Source: Nothophaeocryptopus gaeumannii (taxonomy: Eukaryota > Ascomycota > Dothideomycetes > Mycosphaerellales > Mycosphaerellaceae). Taken from it: a DNA stretch of 64,000 bases. The stretch's first letter is position 1; each line of letters starts with the position of its first letter. The stretch covers positions 1,488,001-1,552,000 of the forward strand of contig JASISA010000041.1 in assembly GCA_031771865.1 (NCBI GenBank), written 5' to 3'. The translations under genes and the position numbers were made by a program. The notes beneath the pieces are model-generated. The model was not told where the DNA came from, made no database searches, and saw only the letters and a list, made by a program, of their open reading frames with translations. Below are positions 53,610 through 64,000 of the stretch, one piece after another.

Positions 53610-55086
53610 TCAGTAGTTACTGGGCGGCATTGTCTCTTGTTCTTGGAGTTCCTCGGTGACTTCTTGCTGAGCTCCATTGCCATTTCCGACCTGAACAGCG
53701 TCTCCTGCCAACGTCGGATCGTCCGTCTTCCAACGGAATATTTGGTCAACTCGTGGTGGAGGGAAGCTGTTGAAGGTGGCACGCTGGCTCTCTCCACTGC
53801 TCCTGACCAGACTTGAGATCTGTCCTCCCTCTCTCCTGTCTACGAAAGGATCGTCGGAGGTGTTGTTCCACCATTGCACATTGCTGACTCTTCGAAAGGC
53901 ACCGGTCTCGACCTCGATCATCTCACCCTCACTGTCGATCTCGCCGTTGTTCAGCAACGACTTGTGGCATTCTTTGTCATGGTCTTGCATGTCCAAGAGA
54001 TTGTGCTGCGTCTCGCTCCTTGGCAGTCCACCAAACTTGGCCGTTTGATGCTCCGTTCCAGCAGATGTCTGAAGGAACTCTTTGAGACCGCGCTTCGGGT
54101 TATTGTTCGAAAGCTTGCCGGCCAAGGTCTGGTTGATGCGATCGTTGACTTGGTTTCCGGCAAGTGTCATGTCCTTTGGCTGATATCCTTCGGGTCTGAT
54201 CTTCCTCAGCACTTCTTCGCTACGATATAAGAACTTGAACTTGACGTAAAAGGGCTCATTGATTTCGGCATGTGAGTAGATGATGGCCCGTTGCTGTTTC
54301 TTGACGATGGCGCCGGCTTCGGTCCTGACGGTGTGCGCGATCTCATTGCTGAGCTTGGGCTTGGACCGAGTCTCTTTGGCAAAAGTCTCGTCCTCTGCTG
54401 AGTTGGTACGAGCAGCGTCTTCGACATAGACGCGCTGAAGGGTCAGCTCGATCAGGCCTGCAGTAGAAGTCTCGTCCTTGTCAGCTAGACTGGTCGTTTC
54501 AAAGCTCTGGAGAAAATCGATCAGCGGGTCATCTTCGGCCAGGTCCGGGTCAGAGCCGTTGGAGAGTGAAAGTTCGTCCATGAGCGACTCGACGCCAATC
54601 TCTCCGAAGACCCAACTGAAGATGCGGGTATCGCCCTGGCTGTCGGTCATCTAATGGGGATCAGTGGTCAGTGTTCACCTTTTACACCCTGTTGGGTGAC
54701 TCACCCTCTTGCCCCTCATCACCACTCTCCCATTGTGCGGTCGATCGAAGTACTTGTGGAAGCGGTCTCGATAGATGATGGCCTGCTTCGCGGGCACTGC
54801 GCTCCCGTCAATATGTAGGCTTGCCAGAAAATGCCATGCCTTTTCCTGTTTGGTCAGAGAGGGTTGAGTAAGTTCAATCGGCCGGATTGCGATGCACAAT
54901 TGCTTGTCCTGTTCGCTTTGAATGTGCACGCTGACGATGTTGCCGTTCCGGCCGAGTTTCTTGAATCCCTGATCAACGTTCAGCAAAGCTGACACACGCA
55001 GTGCAGTAATGAAGACGAACATATTCATCAAAGGAAGTCCCGCAGGTATCTGTCACCGCCACGAGAACGCCTTTGTGTGTCGGCAT
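53610..55086 (-). CDS. DUF7918-like fungal protein
   Basis: This is a 456 aa protein in three exons: 55021-55086, 54705-54968 and 53610-54650. Introns are 54969-55020 (52 nt, GTTCGT donor, ATCAG acceptor) and 54651-54704 (54 nt, GTGAGT donor, TTAG acceptor). The spliced N-terminus is MPTHKGVLVAVTDTCGTSFD, then EYGFKKLGRNGNIVSVHIQ. It continues with AWHFLASLHIDGSAVP and IELTLQRVYVED. The block EIAHTVRTEAG followed by YVKFKFLYRSEEVLRK is the end of the domain. This layout (an EY near the N-terminus, IQSEQDK, an F/YRS motif near residue 280) resembles the fungal DUF7918 family of unknown function. The C-terminal 150 residues are polar and probably disordered. Confidence 0.72.
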
Positions 55087-55620
55087 GGTGTTGGATGGAT
55101 GGAGTGGTGGTGAAACTCAAGAGGGCTCGCGTTGGAGCAGTGGATGTTGATGTTGATGTTGATGTTGATGTTGATGTCGCTGTCAAGGTCGAGGTTGAAG
55201 TCGAGGATGCGAAGATGTGTACAGTGTCGGTCGGCTGTCAGCAGCGTGATCTCGTTAATAGGTCCGCGAAGAAGCAGAGGAATCAGGTGCGTTGTCGGAA
55301 GTCAGAGGCATGGACGAAGTTGAGACAGCACATGTTTGTCTTTTCATGTGGCAAAGTGTAGGACGCTGCTAAGGCGTCAACTCGACTCGACAATAGTGAA
55401 TGGAGACAATAGATTGTGATGTCGCAGGCTCCTGCACGCATATGAAGTCTCAAAACGTCTGTGCGTCAAAACGGTCGAAACTTTGTTCAGCATTTCGATG
55501 CAACTAGAAGAATACGCAAACACTGTCCACTCACGGATGGGTATCATCTGAAACGATTTTCCTGCCCTGCGCCTGTCCCGCTATGCCTCGAAATGCATCA
55601 AATGTTCACAAAACATCCCA
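55087..55620. other. Upstream region of the DUF7918-like gene, between two minus-strand genes
   Basis: This 534 bp contains a hexanucleotide repeat (separate entry) and no other feature. Plus-strand frames across the repeat are artefacts of the repeat. Confidence 0.5.
55143..55177. repeat. GATGTT hexanucleotide microsatellite
   Basis: This is about 5.8 tandem units of GATGTT, about 57 bp upstream of the start of the DUF7918-like gene. It falls within the probable leader or core promoter. Confidence 0.9.
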
Positions 55621-57717
55621 TCACTTATGCCAAATGCCCTTCTCATCCTGAACACCAATCTCGTAGCCTAGCAAGACCTCAGTCGAGCTTCCTTCCCAGC
55701 CTCTATTGCCTGCAGCAGAAAGCATAAAACGGCATGATGGGTCGACGTGGATGGCGGCGATATTGCCGCCACGGTGCCCGGGAACGATCGTGAACGGCAC
55801 GCGACTGTGCTTGGTCGACTCTGGTTGGGCGAGGTCGTAGATACGTAGAATGTCTTGCGATGCACAGACGAGGTGCTTCTTATTTGGCATCGCTCGCACC
55901 GCGTAGACGGGCCCACTGCCGTTCTGGAATCTGAAGGTTCTATTTGGCTCGCTCCGTTTGCTTCCTAGGTGATGTATGGAGTACTCATCGACAGTGCAAC
56001 CTCTACGGCCAGCGTAGAAGAAATTGCCGTCTGGGCTCCAGCAAGCGCCTGTACACCATGGCGCCGTGCCGCCGTAAGGAGCTATGCTAGCAATGGGCGA
56101 GGCCACGCGGCGATCCCAGATGCGCAGTGTACCATCTATTGAAGCGTCAAGAAAGGTTGATTCTGACTGGGGCGGGAGCTCGGATGTAGCCTCGTTCGTT
56201 GGAGGTGCCGTAATGGGCTCATCGAAGTGCGGAAGGCCGTTTGTGACAATCGCCGATGGCCTTTCTTGCTCACCCTCTTGCGGCTTCTCAGTCTCCGGTT
56301 TGCCGTCTGTCTGCCCATCAAGCGGACCAGACGTAGCCGCCTCGGCAAGCTCAGGTGCTGGATTGGACTCGTCGATGGGCTCAGGTGCTTGCACTGGACC
56401 TCCACTGCCCATGCCACCCATGTCGGCATCCACTTCACCGGGCGCATCTTGTTCAGTGCCTTGCATCTCGTCCTGAAGCGCACGCGTTAAAGCATCGTCA
56501 TCGTCACCGAACGCGGCACCACCTCCACCGCCTCCAGTATCATCTCCAAAGAGTGAGCCATGGTCGCCATCACCAAAGAGACTACCGTCTGGCGAGCCCA
56601 TGGCGTCTTCGTCACCACCTATTCCAGAAGCGCGTCTACTCGGGCCGTTGGAGAAACCGTTCAATGTAGGCTTGTCTGCATTGTTGCTTGAGAATGTTCC
56701 GTTGACATTCTCGGGCTTTGTCTCCGTCACTTCTGGCACAGAGGTGTCGCTCATTGGTCTGGTCTCGATGGCGCTGATCTGGCTGCCAGACGCTTTGAAG
56801 ACGCGCTTGACTTTCCCACTCTGTAGATCCCAATCGATGATGTTCTTGTCCCAACTTCCGGAGAGAAGCTGTGTCTCGTCCTGCGACAGCGCCAAGACCG
56901 AGACAGCACTCGTGTGCTCCTTCAGCGTAGTGATTCGAGTACCAGCCTGATGTCTGCATGTCTGCAAGTTGATGCCGCCAGATTCGAGGCCAGAGAGAAG
57001 CCATAGGGCTTGATGCTGCACAGCAAGCGAGTACACCGGGCTTGTCCATTTGCCTTCATCATTCGAAGACGGTGTTCGCAACGAAGATTCCTCGTTCTCC
57101 CAGTATGTTATAAGGGAACCCGCTTTCATGACGCTGTCCACAAATGGATGCTTCTGGGCGACGGTAAGCGGGACCTTCCCATTCGCCGTCTCCACCCAGT
57201 TGTACATCCGCACATACCCATCTGTGCCGCCGGAGAAGACAAATCTCATGTCTGGAGTGGCTGCGATTGCATTGATGGAGGTGCTTTGAGGTGCGGCCAT
57301 GGTCGGAACGATATCATATGCTTGCGCTGTGAGCGCTTCTGGTCGTGTAGGTGGAATGTATGACTGTACTATGCCAGCACCAGGGGACGGGCCACTTGTG
57401 TCTCGCGGGGAAGTCACGACTACCGCTGGATTATGTCGGTCTTGACTTCTTGAATGCCCAACATGTGTCGCCTGGCTAGCGCGCCGCGTCGGTGTATCCG
57501 GTTCATTTCCATCCTCATCTTCATATTCGTCGTCGTTCTCGTTGTCATTATCGTCATCGTCGTCTCCTCCGTCGTCGTCCTCGTCGTCCCCACCAGCGTC
57601 CATATCTTGATCAGCATCCTGACTCGTCTCGTTCACGTCTTCCATCTCCTCGTCTTCGTTCTCGTCCTCATCTTGCGACCCAGCGGTTGGGTCATTGTCG
57701 TCGTCGAAGGATGCCAT
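55621..57717 (-). CDS. SPT8: SAGA complex subunit Spt8 (WD40)
   Basis: This is a 698 aa single-exon protein. The N-terminal about 75 residues are extremely acidic (DEDENEDEEMEDVNET, then a D/N/E run), as in Spt8. WD40 repeats follow: SINAIAATPDMRFVFSGGTD, YVRMYNWVE, SVLALSQDETQLLSGSWDKN, IIDWDLQSGKVKRVFKASG. After a long Gly/Asp/Pro-rich insert come LDASIDGTLRIWDRRVASPI, TGACWSPDGNFFYAGRR and YAVRAMPNKKHLVCASQDIL. The long insert between propeller blades and the acidic head are typical of fungal Spt8. Spt8 helps SAGA deliver TBP to promoters. The protein is complete; the start is MASFDDDNDPTAG. Confidence 0.93.
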   Translation of the reverse strand: MASFDDDNDPTAGSQDEDENEDEEMEDVNETSQDADQDMDAGGDDEDDDGGDDDDDNDNENDDEYEDEDGNEPDTPTRRASQATHVGHSRSQDRHNPAVVVTSPRDTSGPSPGAGIVQSYIPPTRPEALTAQAYDIVPTMAAPQSTSINAIAATPDMRFVFSGGTDGYVRMYNWVETANGKVPLTVAQKHPFVDSVMKAGSLITYWENEESSLRTPSSNDEGKWTSPVYSLAVQHQALWLLSGLESGGINLQTCRHQAGTRITTLKEHTSAVSVLALSQDETQLLSGSWDKNIIDWDLQSGKVKRVFKASGSQISAIETRPMSDTSVPEVTETKPENVNGTFSSNNADKPTLNGFSNGPSRRASGIGGDEDAMGSPDGSLFGDGDHGSLFGDDTGGGGGGAAFGDDDDALTRALQDEMQGTEQDAPGEVDADMGGMGSGGPVQAPEPIDESNPAPELAEAATSGPLDGQTDGKPETEKPQEGEQERPSAIVTNGLPHFDEPITAPPTNEATSELPPQSESTFLDASIDGTLRIWDRRVASPIASIAPYGGTAPWCTGACWSPDGNFFYAGRRGCTVDEYSIHHLGSKRSEPNRTFRFQNGSGPVYAVRAMPNKKHLVCASQDILRIYDLAQPESTKHSRVPFTIVPGHRGGNIAAIHVDPSCRFMLSAAGNRGWEGSSTEVLLGYEIGVQDEKGIWHK

Positions 57718-59029
57718 GGTGTAATATGCGCCGCCAGCTGTATGGTGTATATTGTGGAAGTGGTCTCAAGGGGACACGGAAAGCAGCATTGAGCACGCTG
57801 CCGGTGGGTGAGGGCGTAATGACATGCAAACTTAAGGAAAGATGACTGCGAAATGGGCGTCGCAGCTGCGGTCTCAGCTCCTCCTCGTCGTCGCCTCAGC
57901 GGTGCCTGAGTTCGCATTGGCTACCTGTGCCGTTTAAATCGACTGTGAGAACATGGTCAGCTTTCTCAAGTCCCGCGAGAGTGATCTATGTACACGGCAT
58001 AGGCATTGCTGATGGTGTTGGCTGGGGAGCTGCGTCTCATCTCGTGAGGGACCGCGTCGTCGGCTCCACGCGTGCACGGTGCACGGACAGGGATCAGGGA
58101 TATGCATTTCCGGGCAACGCTCTCCAGCTTGCAGACTTCACCACTACAACCCACCTCATCGATGAGAATAATACGTTTTTATCAGGATAGAAGGAGCAGA
58201 TGATCGAAGTCCGTTAATCTATCAAAGATGACTGGTCTCACACCTCGCTTCTCCGCCGCTCCAGCATCACTTCAACGCAGGGAATCGCTAAACAAGCGCA
58301 CAGCCGTTATGCAGCAAACCGTGACTGCAGGCGGGATGGAAACACGCAGGAACGAAGTCGTTGAAGGAACGATGGTCTATCAGGCGTTCAAGACAGTGGA
58401 GGCCGAGTGAGAAGGTGGCAGTGGCATAGATCGCGCGGAGTCCAGGTGAAAGCCACTTCCTAATCTGCCAGCCCTTGGGAAAAGGGCAAGGCATCGATGC
58501 TTCAATGCTTCCTGACTACTTCATCCTGCCTACTAGAGACGTAGAAGTGCAGGTGGAACTACTTCGCTTGCTGCCGGTGCTTGCCCGACCCGAGCCGATG
58601 CGGGAGGTCTTTCCACGCGGGCGTGCCTGGATGTTTGCAACGACCCGCTGCAACTACTTCAACTTCTCCCCATCAAGCCAACGTTGGTTTGCATACCATA
58701 CTATACCATGCTTCCACAGCAACCTCAACGAATACACTGCCTCGATCGAATCCGGCATCGTTCCCTGTCATCGACCTCGGTGAAGCACCCTCATCTTTTG
58801 GCGGTATGTTTGCTGCCATGGACCCTGCTGCTCCTGCCCAAAAGTAGCGTTTGCAATCCGAAAAAAGCATGAACAAACGCTGCAGCACCAGACTTCTCTC
58901 CCATTCTCTCATCTTCTCTGTTTCCACCAAATTTCTCGAACGCCAAACATCGACATCGCCATCGCCATCTCGCTCTTCATCACACGCACCCATCCCATCG
59001 CTGACATCCCTTCTCCAACAGGTGGCACA
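57718..59029. other. Divergent intergenic region between SPT8 and the helicase gene
   Basis: This is 1.3 kb with short frames only (up to 102 codons). The last about 150 bp are leader-like (pyrimidine tracts, ATCGCCATCGCCATC). No operator was recognised. Confidence 0.5.
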
Positions 59030-62000
59030 ATGAACGAACACCTTCAGGAGCGCTTCGGGCGCTCCTCGAAGGCCGTCCAAGACAGAGGCGCCACCGCAGA
59101 GATTTGGCTGCTGCCACCAAAACTGAACCCTCGCGTCAAGCAATATTTTGAGCCAGCACCCGTCCGAGGCGGCCCATGGCTGTCGCGTCCAGAGATCCCT
59201 ACCTCAGTGGAGGTGATGGATCAGGACGCACCACCTTCCACCAGCGACGGTGGCGCCAGTACGACATCCTCCGCCATCGTGGAGCTGCTACCCAACAGGC
59301 CTGTCGGTGTTTGGGAGTCTAAGGAGCAGTACTTGAGCACGCAGTACGAGCTCTATCGTGAAGACGCCCTCCGCGGTCTTCGCGAAGCTGTCTCTCGCAT
59401 GCGCGTCATCCCTAACGCCATGGAGGAGAGCTTCAACGGCAAGGTCGGAATCTACGAGAAGGTGAGACGCCCATATCATCCTCACTGCACTGTCAAGGAT
59501 TGAGCTGACCTCTGCAGGTTCACATTTGCGCCTTCACTCTATCAACTCGCGGTGTTGCGACCAGAATTACTTTTAGTATCAAGCGCGCTGGTAAGCAGAT
59601 CTTGTGGGAGCAGTCAAAGCGCCTCATCGGCGGCAGCCTCGTTGTCCTGTCTACCAAGGAAGACAACTTTGAAACACAAGCCATTGTTGCTACCGTCGCT
59701 GCTCGGCCATTGGAAGGACTCAAGGCAAACCCACCGGAGCTCGATCTCTTCTTCGCCCGTGCAGGTGAGCAAGAGATTGACCCGGCCGTCGAGTATGTCA
59801 TGATCGAGGACCGTGGCGGGCTCTGGGAAGCGAATCGTCACACGCTCGTCGCTCTCCAACGCATGATGCGTGAATCGTTCCCTTTGTCGGAACACCTCAT
59901 CGGCGCTAAATCAGAAGTTTCTGCTCCCGAATACGTCAAGAAGCACCCTAACACCGATCTATCATCCGTTATGATGCACAGTGCGAAGGAGACACACGAG
60001 AACGTCGACATCCTGAAGCGATGGCCGAAGAAGCCCAAGAGCACTCTTGACGCCTCTCAGCTCGAAGCACTCCGTCGCATCCTCACGAAGCGTTTAGCTA
60101 TTGTTCAAGGTCCTCCCGGTACTGGAAAGACGCATGTGTCTGTGCAGGCTGTCAAGGTCATGCTCGAGAACAGGAAAGACGACGACCCGCCGATCCTTAT
60201 CGCTTGTCAGACGAACCATGCTATTGACCAGTTCCTTCGCCATGTGGCACAGTTCGAGCCTGAGTTTGTGCGCTTGGGTGGCATGAGCAAGGATCGAGAC
60301 GTTATCAAGAAACGCACCCTTTACGAGGTCCGCATGCAGACTTCTGAGAACCCTCCTGCAGGCTGTATGACAGGCTGGGCGAAGAAGAAGATGCAGAAAA
60401 TGCAAACAGAGCTTGCGGTACTCCTCACACCTTTGAAGCCGACCGGAAAGCCCATGGATCACAGGGTGCTAGCGGACTTTGGCATCCTAACTGAAGCTCA
60501 AGCGGAATCTCTCCAGTCTGGCGCGTCCAAATGGGTCCAGGACAAGAAGACACACCCGAACGAAGCGCGCTTTCCCTTCATGGTCTGGCTCAGCGACAAG
60601 CTCATCACCGTTCGTGACAAGCAGGAGCCAGAGGAATTCGGCTTCGACTTTGAAGAGGCCGACTTGGAATTCGAGCAGCTGAGAGAGATCGAGGCAGAGA
60701 ACGGGACGAAGGACGAGGAGGAGAACCTTGACAAGCTCTTTGGCTCAACGCTCGCGATTGCCGACAACTACACATGCCGAAAGGTGCCAGGTGCCGACCA
60801 CAAGGCAAAAGAAACCCTGAAGCAGCAGGACATGTGGAAGATCCCAGAAACAACCAGACCTGCCGTCTACCGCTATCTGCAGGCAGAGATGAAGAAACAT
60901 ATCCTCATCGCATTCCGTGAGAAAGCCAAAGAGTACAACGAGCAGGCTGTAAAGCGTCGTATTGGTGGCTGGGAGCGCGACGAGCCAATTCTGAAGCGAC
61001 AGAAGATCATCGGCATGACCACCACTGGTTTGAGCAAGTACCGTGGACTCCTATCGGCGCTCCAGCCCAAGATCGTCCTCGTCGAAGAAGCCGCAGAGAC
61101 CCTGGAAGCGCCTGTCACCGTTGCGTGCATGCCTTCTGTGCAGCACCTTGTCCTTGTTGGAGATCACCAGCAGCTTCGCCCTCACACCCATGTCAGCGGC
61201 CATGAGGATGAGCCATGGTTCCTTAACGTCTCTCTTTTCGAGCGCATGGTCAACAACAGCGTCGAATTCAGCACGCTCTGCCAGCAGCGGCGCATGACTC
61301 CGGAAATTCGGCGCATCCTGTACCCCATCTACGGAGACCTCATCACTGATCATCCTTCGGTTGCAGACAAAGAAAACCGTCCAGATGTTCCTGGCATGAG
61401 TGGGATCAACTCCTACTTCTTCACCCACCAGTGGGCTGAGCAGCGCGATGACATGATGAGCGTGTACAATCCAATGGAGGCTTCCATGATTGTTGGGTTG
61501 GTGCAGCACCTTGTCTACAACGGTGTCGAGACCGAGGACATCACCGTCCTGACATTCTACAACGGCCAGCGTAAGCGCATTCTGAAAGAGCTCCGTTCTT
61601 GCGTTACGCTTGGAGGTAGGACCTTCAACGTGGTCACTGTCGATTCGTACCAGGGCGAGGAGAACAAGGTCGTCATCCTGAGCCTTGCACGTTCGAATGA
61701 CAAGAACCAAATCGGCTTTCTCGGCGTTGAGAACCGCGTCTGTGTTGCTCTGTCGCGAGCCAAGTGCGGATTCTACATCTTCGGCAACGGCATGCTGCTT
61801 TTCAACACCGAGGACACTTATGCCAAGATCAAGAAGAAGAAGAAGACCATATATGATGGGGTCTCTAAGTCGGACAAGAGGGGCAAGAAGAAGACCTGGA
61901 CCATGGTGCTAGAGACTCTCGCCGGCCGGGGAAAGTATGAGAGCGAGCGCCCGCAAATCGAGCCCATGCGCCTGGGCGAGGTCATCAACCTCAAGTGCGA

Positions 62001-62598
62001 GAAGCACAAGGCTACCCTGGGCATTAGGGAACCTGATGACTGGATGAAGACCATCGGCGGCTGTGAAGCGAAATGCGGCGGCAAGCTGCCATGCAAGCAC
62101 GATTGTCCTCTGACATGCCATCCCTTCCCGCACGAGATGGTCAACTGCACCAGGTGCGATTCCAAGCCCGCGTCCTCGGACGATGCCGACTTCACGAACG
62201 CGGTCAACGGCTCTCCATCCAAGCTCATCGAGGGCCCGCCGTCCCAGTCTAGCACCGAATCTCGCTCCACGGGTGGTTGGAATGATTGGGCTGCCGCTGA
62301 AGAAGCTCGCAAGAAGCAGGAGATTGCCGACTACGTGCCATTCTCTCAGCGACCAAAGGAAGAGGAGCGTCGCGGTGGCAGCTTGGAGGAGATCGAGGTC
62401 AAGGAGATCACCAACAAGTTGAAGAAGTCGAACTTCGGTCTTGATGGGCCTGGAGACACCGACAGCTCGGACGGTAAGCTTGTTCAGGGTTGCGTTCGGC
62501 GCCAGTGGAAGGCGACGCTGCGTGTGTCGGGTGATGAAGAGCCTGTCGTCGCAGAGAAGGAGGAGAAGGAGGAGGACCTGCTCATTGACTTTGATTGA
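59030..62598 (+). CDS. hrr1: SF1 helicase of the Hrr1/SAD-3/ZNFX1 group
   Basis: This is a 1170 aa protein in two exons, 59030-59461 and 59518-62598. The 56 nt intron (GTGAGA donor, CTGCAG acceptor, CTGAC branch site) joins VGIYEK-VHICAFTLS. The helicase motifs are visible: Walker A GPPGTGKT at 342-349, an EEAAE motif II near 667, GDHQQLRPH near 692, and VALSRAKCGFYIFG near 887. An NF-X1-like cysteine cluster (CEAKCGGKLPCKHDCPLTCH) lies near 991-1025, but only a rudimentary one. The C-terminus is acidic and disordered. This is the Upf1-like group that contains fission yeast Hrr1 (RNA-directed RNA polymerase complex, heterochromatin) and Neurospora SAD-3 (meiotic silencing), plus animal ZNFX1. 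A role in small-RNA silencing is inferred from the family. Confidence 0.87.
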
Positions 62599-62951
62599 GG
62601 GTCTGGAGTTCCTTCGTCGATATGAGCGTTCACAGCGGGCGTTGGTTAGCGAGGCGTTGCGGCGCACTACAAGAGGTGGTCAAGCAAGATCCGCTCTTTC
62701 TTAACTGTGGGCGAGCCTTGCTCCATACAGCATAGAAGCCTTCGTAGCAACATCATTGCATGACTGATCGAATTGCCAGCCTCTTAGGCTCCCTACAAGA
62801 AGTCCAATGCCCCTGTCACGTGCTCCAGTGACATTGAAGTGTCAAGCGCGGAGACCGGAAGGCACCTAGATCCATTCGATCCCCGTCTTTCCTCTCATGA
62901 AATTCATAGCACCTATTGCGTTCCTTTGTTCTTTCCCTTCTCTCTTCAGAT
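62599..62951. other. Convergent intergenic region
   Basis: This is 353 bp between convergent 3' ends. Nothing was recognised beyond untranslated sequence. Confidence 0.5.
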
Positions 62952-63779
62952 TCAATGTCGGTACTCCGCAAAAACATCTACAATCGCTCCACTCCTCGAA
63001 CCCCTCACTCCCTCCTCTACCAACTCCAGAGTCGCATCAACCACCTCTGCCGGCACCATCTTGACACTATCCTCCTGCCTCTCTTCTTCAACCCCGAAAT
63101 TACTCAATTGCATATCCCTCCTAACAGGTCTTGCCATGTTCGCGGGATTGGGGTTGAATATATCCGGATTACGGATCCCGCCTTGCCTTATCACTATGAT
63201 CCTGTTCACAAACTCGGATTGATAAGGTTCGGTTATGGGGGATAAGGAGGTTAGAATCCTTGTGGAGGACGGGAGATAGGAGAGGATTTCAGAGAAGAGG
63301 GCGGAGTGTCGGATGGTAGTGATTTGTTCCGAGTAGCGGGAAGCGTCGTAGAGGAAGACGAGCCGGGCGGTTCGGCAGGATGTGAGGGCGGAGAGGGAAG
63401 TAAAGTCTACATCTGCGTACGAAGCTGCGAAGTTGGCTGTACAATCGAAGACTAGACACACATGTCTTAAACGCTCCAGGATGCGTTGCGGGAGGCGCTT
63501 CTCGGATATGGCAGGCCAGCAGGTATCATGGGCGTCGAGGACGAGGGTGATTTCGTTGGAGAGGATGAGGTGTTGCGCCTCGGAGTGGATTTGTCGGCAG
63601 GTGGTCAGGAGGGGAGGGGAGATGATTGGGTAGGTTGCTTTGCGTTTTGAGGATGAGAAGGTTAGGCAGAGGGCTCCGCCGCCCGGAGAGAGGGCGTATT
63701 CGTAGATGAGGTCGCGGAGTTCGCGCGGGAGGGAGAGGAGGTGGGAGGAAGCTTGGGACTCTGTTGGGTCTGGAGGCAT
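62952..63779 (-). CDS. 2EXR/F-box-like fungal protein, unknown function
   Basis: This is a 275 aa single-exon protein. The N-terminal motif LLSLPRELRDLIYEYALSP is the F-box-like/2EXR entry common in Pezizomycotina. It is followed by PPLLTTCRQIHSEAQHLILS, a conserved second helix of this family. The remainder is an alpha/beta region of unknown role (RLRHVCLVFDCTANFA). The start ATG at 63779 opens MPPDPTESQASSH. Proteins of this kind are numerous, often lineage-specific and sometimes near repeats. Confidence 0.8.
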   Translation of the reverse strand: MPPDPTESQASSHLLSLPRELRDLIYEYALSPGGGALCLTFSSSKRKATYPIISPPLLTTCRQIHSEAQHLILSNEITLVLDAHDTCWPAISEKRLPQRILERLRHVCLVFDCTANFAASYADVDFTSLSALTSCRTARLVFLYDASRYSEQITTIRHSALFSEILSYLPSSTRILTSLSPITEPYQSEFVNRIIVIRQGGIRNPDIFNPNPANMARPVRRDMQLSNFGVEEERQEDSVKMVPAEVVDATLELVEEGVRGSRSGAIVDVFAEYRH

Positions 63780-64000
63780 GGCGAGGGTTGGAGTTTAGGC
63801 TCGCAGAGGCCTTTGAATGTTCTTTTGTTCTTGACGATATAGCAGCAGAGAGGGAGAGGAGAGAGGTTGCACACGAGGATGGCGTGTTTATACCTTCTGT
63901 TTTGGCTTCAGGCACCCGAATTGAGGCACAGCAGGGATGGAATCCTTCAAGCTCCGATTCCATACGAGAGCATGATCTTTAGTGTTTGCTGTGCTCAGTC
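63780..64000. promoter_or_regulatory. Upstream region of the 2EXR-like gene, cut by window end
   Basis: This is 221 bp upstream of the start. No binding site was recognised. Confidence 0.4.

Noticed and set aside
55132..55361. Small plus-strand ORFs over the GATGTT repeat
   Set aside because: They are repeat-driven and alternate VDVDVD and LMLMLM in different frames.
57454..57845. Hydrophobic plus-strand frames opposite the acidic head of SPT8
   Set aside because: They are the reverse reading of GAT/GAC/GAA/GAG runs, which gives Val/Ile/Leu strings that mimic membrane segments.
1..64000. tRNA genes, rRNA, CRISPR arrays, bacterial operons
   Set aside because: No cloverleaf with both A and B boxes was recognised, there were no spaced direct repeats, and the gene style is eukaryotic. 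A tRNA scan could not be run, so a missed tRNA is possible.

Overview
The window reads as nuclear DNA of a filamentous ascomycete, most probably a Dothideomycete. Genes are single or few-exon, with 40-110 nt introns showing GT..AG ends and CTGAC-like branch sites. Long intergenic stretches and repeat-induced point mutation (RIP) are present, and several families are typical of Pezizomycotina (bZIP-DUF3425, DUF7918-like, 2EXR/F-box-like, velvet-like, DUF3425, sucraseferredoxin-like). The class is inferred from gene style, not from a database search.

Layout. 1-5014 holds a truncated unknown gene, an OGFr_N-domain gene and two divergent 2-oxoglutarate/Fe(II) dioxygenases (a xanthine-dioxygenase-like TauD enzyme and an isopenicillin-N-synthase-like enzyme). 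They share a 614 bp promoter with two identical TCGGCCGA palindromes. 5841-11215 is a transposon graveyard. It contains a RIP-saturated Ty1/copia remnant (minus strand, with readable SH3-like, reverse transcriptase and RNase H signatures), then a 2.4 kb island of ordinary composition made of an inverted duplication of a LINE-type ORF1, then a second RIP-saturated piece. 11330-12500 holds a decayed gene, possibly damaged by RIP spreading outward. 14886-24260 carries a Pcl-type cyclin, an Aim32/Apd1-like thioredoxin-like ferredoxin, an OB-fold-like protein and a large disordered protein. 27151-36468 carries a pseudogene with two early nonsense codons, a leucine-rich-repeat protein, a three-exon bZIP-DUF3425 regulator and two small unknown genes in divergent arrangement. 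37342-46506 has two related BTB/POZ genes flanking DOA1 (five exons: WD40, PFU, PUL) and a decayed locus. 48939-64000 has a GNAT acetyltransferase, a velvet-like protein, an uncertain long ORF, a DUF7918-like gene, the SAGA subunit gene SPT8, an Hrr1/SAD-3/ZNFX1-type SF1 helicase and a 2EXR-like protein.

Most genes are conserved housekeeping or regulatory loci (cell-cycle cyclin, ubiquitin/Cdc48 pathway, SAGA, RNA silencing helicase) that do not form one pathway. The most unusual parts are the unmutated inverted LINE duplication inside RIP-saturated DNA, and the divergent dioxygenase pair with its paired palindromes. No tRNA, rRNA, CRISPR array or bacterial-style operon was recognised. Exon boundaries were worked out by hand from splice signals and reading frame.
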